The translations under genes were made by a program, and so were the position numbers. From contig CAMKPE010000011.1 in NCBI GenBank assembly GCA_946414595.1, positions 1-48,436 of the forward strand: a stretch of DNA of 48,436 bases, read 5' to 3'. Positions 8,061-14,402 of the stretch are shown one piece after another. The DNA is from an uncultured Clostridium sp. (GTDB lineage Bacteria > Bacillota_I > Bacilli_A > RF39 > UBA660). Every line of letters starts with the position of its first letter. The stretch's first letter is position 1. The notes under the pieces were generated by a model that saw only the letters and a program-made list of their open reading frames with translations, made no database searches and was not told the DNA's origin.

Positions 8061-9605
8061 TTGCCTACAATTCCAGATGAGTTAAAAACATTTAAAAATT
8101 CTGTATCAGGTGGAATTGATAGTATGAATTCTATAGCAATAGACTTATCGACGAAACTAACAGAATTGTTTAATTCAAATACCACTGCAAAAAGTGGTTT
8201 TTCATCATATTATAATAGTCAAAATAAGGAAAATGTATTAACTACATTTAATATGTTAGAAGAAATAATTGCATCAACTAATGATAGTGTTGATAGTAAT
8301 TTAATAAAAATGGTAACTAAATCTAATGAATTAATTCAAAAGATAGATAGAATGGAAGAGTTAAAAGCAGAAATAGAAGTACAAGATGGAATCATAAGAG
8401 ATGAAGATGCAAAAGCAAATGATGACGATGATTCTACAGTGCCAAATTATAATGCAAGATCAACAGCATTAGGTGTTAAAACAAATGATGAAAGAGAGTT
8501 TGCAACTTTACTTGATGATTCAACAGAAATATTAAGTGAGTTAAAAAATATGGATTCTAAACTAGACTTCAGTGATAAACTTTCATCTGAAAACTTAATA
8601 CCATCTTCAGGTTCTTTCCAAAATGGCACATATGAAAGAAAACCACAATCGACAAATGATGAAGATACTTTATCAGTTAGTGATGGAGAAGCTGGAGAAG
8701 AAAAGCCTACTATTACAACTAGCGAAGAAGAAAAAACATATGTAGCAGTAAGTGAAGAAGAAACTCAAGTTGTGCCAACAACAGAAGTAGAAACAGAACC
8801 AATCCATGAAGAAGTAGTTGTTGAAAATAAAGAAGAAACAACTATACCTGTTCAAGAAGAAACAGATGATGAAGACAATGAAGAAATAGTTGATAAAGAT
8901 AGTGATGATTACACTGCTTATCTTGAAGCATTGAAATATGGAACGTTTGAAAAAAGAACATATACTGCATCAAATGGTGTTAAGTTAAGATACTACGTAT
9001 ATATTCCAGATTATGGACAAGAAGTAGATGGACTTCCAGTACATTTATATTTACATGGATCAGGGGAAGCTGGAAATCGTGTATTAACATGTGGACTTCC
9101 AGAATTAATAAATAATAGAGAAATAACACCATCAGGAATCGTAGTATGTATCCAAGCTGATGCAGGAAGAGATTTCTATCGAGATGATTATCAAGATGCT
9201 ATGCTAGAGTTGTGTGATACTATAGCAGAAGAAAACAATGGTGATAAAAATAGATTATCAGTTAGTGGACACAGTATGGGAGCAGATACAGGCTATAAAA
9301 TGATTGCAAGATATCCAGATCGTTTCACAGCATTTGTGCCAATAAGTGGTAGATGTGATAGCGCAAGTCAAATTAAAGAATCAGATACTCCAATATGGAT
9401 ATTCCATGGTTCTACTGACAAAACACGTGATTACAATAACGCTGTACAAACATATAACTATTTAAGTAGTGAAGGATCAAATATTGAAATGCACACATTT
9501 AATGGTGCAGGACATTCAGGAGTACAGACAACTACTTTTGAACATGAATTTGAATATAATGGAGAAATGATTAACCCACTTGAATGGGCATTTAAACAAA
9601 AATAA
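8061..9605 (+). CDS. Putative T7SS effector: WXG/LXG-like module plus alpha/beta-hydrolase esterase (paralogue 1)
   Basis: Residues 1-170 form a helical module shared with the next two genes (MPTIPDEL start, SGFSSYYNS turn near 45-53, conserved VKTNDEREF at 139-147). Residues about 180-283 are an acidic, Glu/Thr/Val-rich linker found only in this copy. Residues 284-514 are an alpha/beta hydrolase of the predicted peptidase/PHB-depolymerase-like esterase class: oxyanion LHGSG (331-335), nucleophile Ser405 in GHSMG, acid Asp453 in HGSTD, His485 in GAGHSG. It has no signal peptide. The TTG start is set by a strong GGAGGGG site and by alignment with the paralogues. The substrate is unknown; a secreted lipase, esterase or peptidase effector is the working guess. 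Confidence 0.72.
   Translation: MPTIPDELKTFKNSVSGGIDSMNSIAIDLSTKLTELFNSNTTAKSGFSSYYNSQNKENVLTTFNMLEEIIASTNDSVDSNLIKMVTKSNELIQKIDRMEELKAEIEVQDGIIRDEDAKANDDDDSTVPNYNARSTALGVKTNDEREFATLLDDSTEILSELKNMDSKLDFSDKLSSENLIPSSGSFQNGTYERKPQSTNDEDTLSVSDGEAGEEKPTITTSEEEKTYVAVSEEETQVVPTTEVETEPIHEEVVVENKEETTIPVQEETDDEDNEEIVDKDSDDYTAYLEALKYGTFEKRTYTASNGVKLRYYVYIPDYGQEVDGLPVHLYLHGSGEAGNRVLTCGLPELINNREITPSGIVVCIQADAGRDFYRDDYQDAMLELCDTIAEENNGDKNRLSVSGHSMGADTGYKMIARYPDRFTAFVPISGRCDSASQIKESDTPIWIFHGSTDKTRDYNNAVQTYNYLSSEGSNIEMHTFNGAGHSGVQTTTFEHEFEYNGEMINPLEWAFKQK
8182..8202 (+). terminator. Terminator-like hairpin inside esterase paralogue 1
   Basis: CCACT, six-base loop, AGTGG, then TTTTT, all inside the N-module coding sequence. 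The same structure recurs at the same codons in both other paralogues. The stem is only five base pairs, so any termination would be partial. Confidence 0.3.
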
Positions 9606-9623
9606 AACTTAGGAAGTGATAAT

Positions 9624-10856
9624 ATGCCAACAATACCAGACGAATTAAATACATTTAAAAATTCAGTAGATAATAACATAGAATCAATGAATTCTAAAAT
9701 AACAGATATTTCTACTAAATTAACAGAGTTAAAAAATTCTAGTTCCACTGCAAGTAGTGGTTTTTCGACATATTATAACAGTAAGAATAAAGATAAAATA
9801 ATAAATAAATTTACTAAATTAGGAGAAATCCTAACTAAAGTTAGCAATAGTGTTGAACAAGATTTAAAGTCAATGGTATCTAAAGCTGATGAGATTCTTA
9901 AAAAAGTAAAAAGAATGGAAGAATTGAATATAGAAATAGGAGAACAAGATTCAATAATTAGTCGAGAAGATGCAAAAGCAAATGACAATGATGATGCAAC
10001 AATACCAGATTATGGAGCTAGATCAACAGCAGTTAGTGTTAAAACAAATGATGAAAGAGAATTTAATACTTTAGTAAATGAAGCAACATCATTGTTAAGT
10101 GCCTTAAAAGGAATGGATGCTAATTTAGAGTTTGTAACAAGCTTTACATCTAATGATTACTTGTCATACTTGGATTCATTACAATATGGAACTTATGAAA
10201 CAAAGACATTTACTTATGAAGGTAGATCAATTGAATATGCAATATATGTTCCTGATTATGGACAAGAAGTAGAAAAACTTCCATGTATGCTTTATATGCA
10301 TGGTGGATCAAATACATCAGGAAATGGAGATTGGAGATCTTATGGTTTAAACAGCTTTATTAAAAACCAAGAAATTACTCCATCAGGAGTAGTAATAATG
10401 CCACATATCACTAATTTTAATGACTTAGAGATATTAAAAGCATTAACTGACTCAGTTGTAGAAGAATACAATTGTGATACAAATAAAATATCAATATCAG
10501 GTCATAGTTATGGAGGTATAACTACATACAATATGATTAGTGCATATCCAGATTATTTCTCATGTGCACTTCCTATAAGTGGTACTAGTTATAATAAAAT
10601 AACTGATGAAGCATTCTCACATATGAAAGTATGGGCTTTTGGTGGAACTTCTGAAGGTGGTTCAGGTAATTGCAGTTCATCTGTTGGAAAACAAGCAGTA
10701 CAAACTGTTAATTCTCTTGGTGGAGAAGCAATCTTCACGGATATACATGGAGGACATAGTGATGCAAATAGAGATGTATATAATCAAGAGCATGAATCAC
10801 CAGACGGAGAAATGATTAACCCAATTGAATGGGCATTTAGACAAGAAAAAGCATAA
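9624..10856 (+). CDS. Putative T7SS effector: WXG/LXG-like module plus alpha/beta-hydrolase esterase (paralogue 2)
   Basis: Same layout as its neighbours: helical module 1-170, short junction, hydrolase 180-410, no acidic linker. The N-module is almost identical to that of paralogue 3, while the hydrolase is clearly divergent from both others. Nucleophile Ser295 sits in GHSYGG and His378 in HGGHSD. Where the others have HGSxD, this copy reads FGGTSEGG, so the catalytic Asp is missing and Glu344 or another acid would have to replace it. The oxyanion region reads MHGGSN. Start ATG has AGGAAGTGAT upstream. It may have a changed substrate range or reduced activity. No signal peptide. Confidence 0.7.
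   Translation: MPTIPDELNTFKNSVDNNIESMNSKITDISTKLTELKNSSSTASSGFSTYYNSKNKDKIINKFTKLGEILTKVSNSVEQDLKSMVSKADEILKKVKRMEELNIEIGEQDSIISREDAKANDNDDATIPDYGARSTAVSVKTNDEREFNTLVNEATSLLSALKGMDANLEFVTSFTSNDYLSYLDSLQYGTYETKTFTYEGRSIEYAIYVPDYGQEVEKLPCMLYMHGGSNTSGNGDWRSYGLNSFIKNQEITPSGVVIMPHITNFNDLEILKALTDSVVEEYNCDTNKISISGHSYGGITTYNMISAYPDYFSCALPISGTSYNKITDEAFSHMKVWAFGGTSEGGSGNCSSSVGKQAVQTVNSLGGEAIFTDIHGGHSDANRDVYNQEHESPDGEMINPIEWAFRQEKA
9745..9765 (+). terminator. Terminator-like hairpin inside esterase paralogue 2
   Basis: CCACT, loop GCAAGT, AGTGG, TTTTT within coding sequence, at the position equivalent to 8182-8202 and 10992-11012. Confidence 0.3.
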
Positions 10857-10870
10857 GAAAGGGAATAAAT

Positions 10871-12115
10871 ATGCCAACAATTCCAGATGATTTAAAATCA
10901 TTTAAGAATTCAGTAGATAATAACATTGAAACAATGAACTCTAAAATTACCGATATATCTACTAAATTAACAGAGTTAAAAAATTCTAGTTCCACTGCAA
11001 GCAGTGGTTTTTCGGCATATTATAATAGTAAAAATAAAGATAAAATATTAAATAAATTCACTAAGGTAGGAGAAATATTAACTACAATCAATGATAGTGT
11101 TGGACAAGATTTAAAATCAATGGTATCTAAAGCAGATGAGATATTACAAAAAGTAAAAAGAATGGAAACATTGAATATAGAAATAGAAGAACAAGATGCG
11201 ATTATAAATAGCGAAGATGCGAAAGCAAATGACAATGACGATACAACAGTACCAGATTATGGAGCTAGATCAACAGCAGTTAGTGTTAAAACAAATGATG
11301 AAAGAGAATTTAATACATTGTTAACTGATGCTACAAATATGCTAACAGCATTAAAAGGAATGGATGGAAACTTAGCATTTGTTTCTTCATTTACATCAAC
11401 TGATTACTTATCATACTTAGATGCATTACAATATGGTACTTTTGAACAAGAATCATTTACTGCATCAAATGGTGTAACAGTAAATTATTACATATATATT
11501 CCAGATTATGGGCAAGATGTAGAAGGCCTTCCAATCCATTTATATTTACATGGATCAGGAGAATCAGGAAGTCGTGTATTAGCATGTGGACTTCCAAAAT
11601 TAATTAGTGAACAATCAATAACTCCTTCAGGAATTGTTATTTGTCCACAAGCACCTTCAACTAGTGAATTCTATCAAGCAGGATATCAAGATGCTATGCT
11701 TGAATTATGCACTACTGTAGCAGAAGAACATAATGGTGATACGAATAGAATATCAATGAGTGGACATAGTATGGGTGCAATAGTTGGATATAAGATGATA
11801 GCAAGATATCCAGAATTCTTCTCAGCATTCGTTCCTATAAGTGGATTATGTTATTGTAGAGATGATATAGCAGAATCAGATACAGCAATATGGATATTCC
11901 ATGGTTCAGGAGACTCTACTTGTGAGTATAGTAATGCTAAACACTTATATGAATATTTAGATAATGAAGGATATGATATCCAGATGCATACATTTAGTGG
12001 AGCAGGACATGGTGGTGTTCAAAACAAAACTTTTGAAGAAGAATATGAAGATGCAGATGGAGAAATGATTAACCCACTTGAATGGGCATTTAAACAAGTC
12101 AAAGGTGAAGCATAA
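10871..12115 (+). CDS. Putative T7SS effector: WXG/LXG-like module plus alpha/beta-hydrolase esterase (paralogue 3)
   Basis: N-module 1-170 nearly identical to paralogue 2, with the conserved VKTNDEREF at 139-147. The hydrolase (about 185-414) is closest to paralogue 1. The triad is intact: Ser300 in GHSMG, Asp348 in HGSGD, His380 in GAGHGG; the oxyanion region is LHGSGESG. All three paralogues end with GEMINP(L/I)EWAF, a shared C-terminal signature. No signal peptide or membrane segment. GAAAGGGAATAA precedes the ATG, 14 bases after the previous stop, so it belongs to the same operon. A decayed fourth N-module follows. Cytoplasmic esterase remains the alternative to a T7SS-exported effector. 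Confidence 0.72.
   Translation: MPTIPDDLKSFKNSVDNNIETMNSKITDISTKLTELKNSSSTASSGFSAYYNSKNKDKILNKFTKVGEILTTINDSVGQDLKSMVSKADEILQKVKRMETLNIEIEEQDAIINSEDAKANDNDDTTVPDYGARSTAVSVKTNDEREFNTLLTDATNMLTALKGMDGNLAFVSSFTSTDYLSYLDALQYGTFEQESFTASNGVTVNYYIYIPDYGQDVEGLPIHLYLHGSGESGSRVLACGLPKLISEQSITPSGIVICPQAPSTSEFYQAGYQDAMLELCTTVAEEHNGDTNRISMSGHSMGAIVGYKMIARYPEFFSAFVPISGLCYCRDDIAESDTAIWIFHGSGDSTCEYSNAKHLYEYLDNEGYDIQMHTFSGAGHGGVQNKTFEEEYEDADGEMINPLEWAFKQVKGEA
10992..11012 (+). terminator. Terminator-like hairpin inside esterase paralogue 3
   Basis: CCACTG/CAGTGG stem (six base pairs) with a CAAG tetraloop and TTTTT. This is the strongest of the three equivalent intragenic hairpins. Confidence 0.35.
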
Positions 12116-12127
12116 GTGGGAGATAAT

Positions 12128-12354
12128 ATGCTAGAATTCCAAATGATTTAATAACTTTCAAAGCAAATGATGCTTTAACTAGTAGCCTAACAAATGATGC
12201 ACAAACAATGATAACTGATGCTAAAACATTAGTAGGTAAAATAACTACACTAGAAGGATACATTACAACTTATAATACACAACAAAGTATTATTTCAGCA
12301 GAAAATAGAAAAGATAGTTTACTAGATTATTTATTATCTGCTACTAAATCATAA
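12128..12354 (+). pseudogene. Frameshifted remnant of a fourth N-module gene
   Basis: GTGGGAGATAAT places a ribosome site before ATG 12128, as in the paralogues. That ATG frame stops after seven codons. Shifting by one base gives a 72-codon frame from ATT 12136 to TAA 12354, beginning IPNDLITFK, which aligns with the IPDDLKSFK start of paralogue 3. One missing base near codon 3 explains the break. The frame ends before the conserved VKTNDEREF box, and there is no hydrolase. Either it is a decayed paralogue, or a short helical protein rarely made from ATT or by frameshifting. Confidence 0.65.
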
Positions 12355-12358
12355 TACC

Positions 12359-12386
12359 TTGAAAAAATTAAATAATTTATTATAAT
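12359..12386 (+). promoter_or_regulatory. Predicted promoter of tRNA-Gln and gltX
   Basis: TTGAAA (12359-12364), 16-base spacer, TATAAT (12381-12386). The predicted start at about 12393 lies 25 bases before the tRNA. Confidence 0.6.
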
Positions 12387-12390
12387 ATAT

Positions 12391-12418
12391 ATGTAATCAA
12401 TGATTACATATGTTTTTT
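12391..12418 (+). terminator. AT-rich hairpin with T-tract before tRNA-Gln
   Basis: ATGTAATCA/TGATTACAT inverted repeat (nine base pairs around one central A), then ATG and TTTTTT running into the first base of the tRNA. It probably terminates the esterase cluster, while the tRNA promoter sits just upstream; it could also act on the tRNA leader. Confidence 0.5.
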
Positions 12419-12492
12419 GCCCCTTAGCCAAGTGGTAAGGCCGGAGACTCTGAATCTTCTATGCACTAGTTCGAATCTAGTAGGGGCAGCCA
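12418..12492 (+). tRNA. tRNA-Gln (anticodon CTG)
   Basis: Full cloverleaf: acceptor TGCCCCT/AGGGGCA, D-stem GCC/GGC, anticodon stem GGAGA/TCTTC with loop CTCTGAA (anticodon CTG at 12450-12452), T-stem ACTAG/CTAGT with TTCGAAT loop. The CCA end is encoded. It lies 27 bases upstream of glutamyl-tRNA synthetase and probably shares its transcript. Confidence 0.92.
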
Positions 12493-12519
12493 ATTTTATG
12501 AAAGAAAGAAGGAGTAAAT

Positions 12520-14187
12520 ATGACAGATAAAGAACTTGCAGATTTAATATTTCCAAATGTAGATAAAACACCAGAAGATTATGAGAAACTTTATCCACAA
12601 AGAGATTTAAAAGAAGGAGCAGTAGTATCACGTTTCGCACCATCTCCAACTGGATTCGTTCATATGGGAAGCCTTCTTACTACATTAATAGAAAGGAAGA
12701 TACCAGATGAGACGAATGGAGTATTCTATTTAAGAATAGAAGATACAGACCAAAAAAGAAGTGTTGAAAATGGTATAAGTGGAATCGTACAAGATTTAAA
12801 GAACTTTGACATTAAAATTGATGAAGGAGCATTAAGTGAAACTGAATCAATTGGTAATTATGGACCATATATCCAAAGTCAAAGAAAAGAAATATATGAG
12901 TGTTATGCAAAAAGTTTAATTGAAAGAGGACTTGCATATCCATGTTTCTGTTCAGCAGAAGACTTAGATGAAACAAGAAAGATTCAAGAGTTAAATAAAG
13001 AAAGAATTGGTTACTATGGATCTTTTGCAAAATGTAGAGATTTATCTAATGAAGAAAGAGCAGAAAGAATTAAAAGAGGAGATCCTTACATAATAAGATT
13101 AAAATCTCCTGGAGTATATGAAAATAAAGTAGTATTTAACGATTTAGTTCGTGGAAAAATAGTATTCCCAGAAAATGATTTAGATGTTGTATTAATTAAA
13201 AGTGATGGACTTCCAATATATCACTTTGCACATGCAATTGATGACCACCTAATGAGAACAACACATGTTCTTCGTGGAGAAGAATGGTTATCAAGTGTTC
13301 CTGTGCACATCCAATTATTTGATATTCTTGGATTTGAACTTCCAAAATATGCACATCTTGGGCTTGTTATGAAAGTTGATGAAGAAACTGGACAAAAGAG
13401 AAAACTATCAAAGAGAAAAGATAAAGAAGCAGCTGTTAGCTATTATCATGAACAAGGAATTCCAGTAGAAGCAGTTAAGTTATACTTAATGACTATTGGT
13501 AACTCTAACTTTGAAGAATGGTTAAATCAAAATCCAGGAAGAGATTATAATGAATTCAAATTTGATTTCAAAAAAATGAGTGCATCTGGATCATTATTTG
13601 ATTTAGAAAAATTGATCAATATTTCAAGAAACTATATAAGTAGATTAACTGCAGAAGAAGTATATGAAAATGCACTAAAATATACAGAAGAGTTTGATAA
13701 AGAATATCATGACTTATTAATTAAATATAAAGATTATGCAATTAATATGTTCAATATTGAAAGAAATCAAAAGAAACCAAGAAAAGATTATGCTAAATAT
13801 GCTGATATTAGAAACTATACTTGGTACATGTTTGATGAATTATTTGATAAAGAACCAAATAAAGAATATGAATTCCAAGGAATTACAGATAAAGAAGAAA
13901 TTAAAAAGATCTTATCTTTATACTTAGAAAAGTATTATCATGAAGATGATGATGAACAAACATGGTTTGAAAGATTAAAGGATTTATCTGAAGAATTAGG
14001 ATACGCACGTGAAGTAAAAGATTATAAAGAAAATCCTGATAACTATAAGGGTCATGTTGGAGATATAAGTATGGTACTTCGTGTAGGACTAACTACTAAA
14101 GCACAAACTCCAAACCTTTATCAAATTATCAAATTATTTGGTAAAGAAAGACTTGAAAAAAGATTAAATGAAGTAATTAATAAATAA
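12520..14187 (+). CDS. gltX: Glutamyl-tRNA synthetase
   Basis: Class I synthetase that charges Glu onto tRNA in the cytoplasm. The catalytic domain opens with SRFAPSPTGFVHMG, where the HIGH box reads HMGS (48-51). RIEDTD follows at 72-77. The KMSKS loop reads KLSKR (295-299). At 555 aa it is longer than the usual 480-500 aa, because of a longer C-terminal anticodon-binding region rich in charged residues. The start has AAGGAG upstream. It directly follows tRNA-Gln(CTG), which fits a non-discriminating enzyme that also makes Glu-tRNA-Gln for amidation by GatCAB; no gat genes lie in the window. An intrinsic terminator overlaps its stop codon. Confidence 0.93.
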   Translation: MTDKELADLIFPNVDKTPEDYEKLYPQRDLKEGAVVSRFAPSPTGFVHMGSLLTTLIERKIPDETNGVFYLRIEDTDQKRSVENGISGIVQDLKNFDIKIDEGALSETESIGNYGPYIQSQRKEIYECYAKSLIERGLAYPCFCSAEDLDETRKIQELNKERIGYYGSFAKCRDLSNEERAERIKRGDPYIIRLKSPGVYENKVVFNDLVRGKIVFPENDLDVVLIKSDGLPIYHFAHAIDDHLMRTTHVLRGEEWLSSVPVHIQLFDILGFELPKYAHLGLVMKVDEETGQKRKLSKRKDKEAAVSYYHEQGIPVEAVKLYLMTIGNSNFEEWLNQNPGRDYNEFKFDFKKMSASGSLFDLEKLINISRNYISRLTAEEVYENALKYTEEFDKEYHDLLIKYKDYAINMFNIERNQKKPRKDYAKYADIRNYTWYMFDELFDKEPNKEYEFQGITDKEEIKKILSLYLEKYYHEDDDEQTWFERLKDLSEELGYAREVKDYKENPDNYKGHVGDISMVLRVGLTTKAQTPNLYQIIKLFGKERLEKRLNEVINK

Positions 14188-14205
14188 TTACTTCTTTTCT
14201 TTTAT
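14170..14205 (+). terminator. gltX terminator overlapping the coding end
   Basis: Ten-base-pair stem GAAGTAATTA/TAATTACTTC, loop ATAAA, then TTTTCTTTTA. The 5' arm is the last codons of gltX. Confidence 0.85.
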
Positions 14206-14217
14206 ATATTTATTTGA

Positions 14218-14223
14218 TATAAT
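14218..14223 (+). promoter_or_regulatory. -10 box of the ABC-F leader transcript
   Basis: TATAAT preceded by TGA (extended -10). No good -35 was found. The predicted start is about 14230, giving a leader of about 170 bases before the ABC-F start. Confidence 0.55.
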
Positions 14224-14246
14224 GACATTGAAATGGAGGGACTATT

Positions 14247-14288
14247 ATGTCATATCTTGATAAAACTATCATGTATGTAAATAATTAG
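14247..14288 (+). CDS. 13-aa leader peptide of the ABC-F attenuator
   Basis: ATG with a strong GGAGGG site seven bases upstream; encodes MSYLDKTIMYVNN and stops at TAG. The last base of its stop codon is the first base of the long hairpin at 14288-14329. Short leader frames of this kind let a drug-stalled ribosome control downstream folding in front of antibiotic-resistance ABC-F and erm genes. It has no separate function that I can see. Confidence 0.7.
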   Translation: MSYLDKTIMYVNN

Positions 14289-14329
14289 TCATGTCTCTTT
14301 TATTAAAAAAATAATAAAACAGGCATGAC
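14288..14329 (+). promoter_or_regulatory. Attenuator hairpin 1, downstream of the leader peptide
   Basis: Long stem (about 17 pairs) built from GTCATGTCT plus TTTTATTA against TAATAAAA plus AGGCATGAC, loop of six A, one mismatch. It shares 14320-14329 with hairpin 2, so the two cannot form together. Confidence 0.6.
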
Positions 14330-14345
14330 GTTTTCGCTGTGCCTG
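14320..14345 (+). promoter_or_regulatory. Attenuator hairpin 2 (alternative fold)
   Basis: CAGGCATG.CG/CG.TGTGCCTG stem with a TTTT loop, one mismatch and two G-T pairs. It uses the 3' arm of hairpin 1. Confidence 0.55.
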
Positions 14346-14352
14346 TATTCAT

Positions 14353-14386
14353 AAATCATATGGATATGGGTCTATATGATTTTTTT
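14353..14386 (+). terminator. Attenuator terminator in front of the ABC-F gene
   Basis: Nine-base-pair stem AAATCATAT/ATATGATTT, 12-base loop, then a T run to 14386, only 17 bases before the ABC-F ATG. The TCATAT of its 5' arm also occurs in the leader peptide (14250-14255), so that segment could pair with the 3' arm instead and prevent termination. Confidence 0.75.
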
Positions 14387-14402
14387 AATGGAGGAGATAA
14401 AT

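Noticed and set aside
12391..12418. T-box or other riboswitch in front of tRNA-Gln/gltX
   Set aside because: No T-box core sequence or specifier loop, and the predicted leader is only about 25 bases. The hairpin is better read as a terminator.
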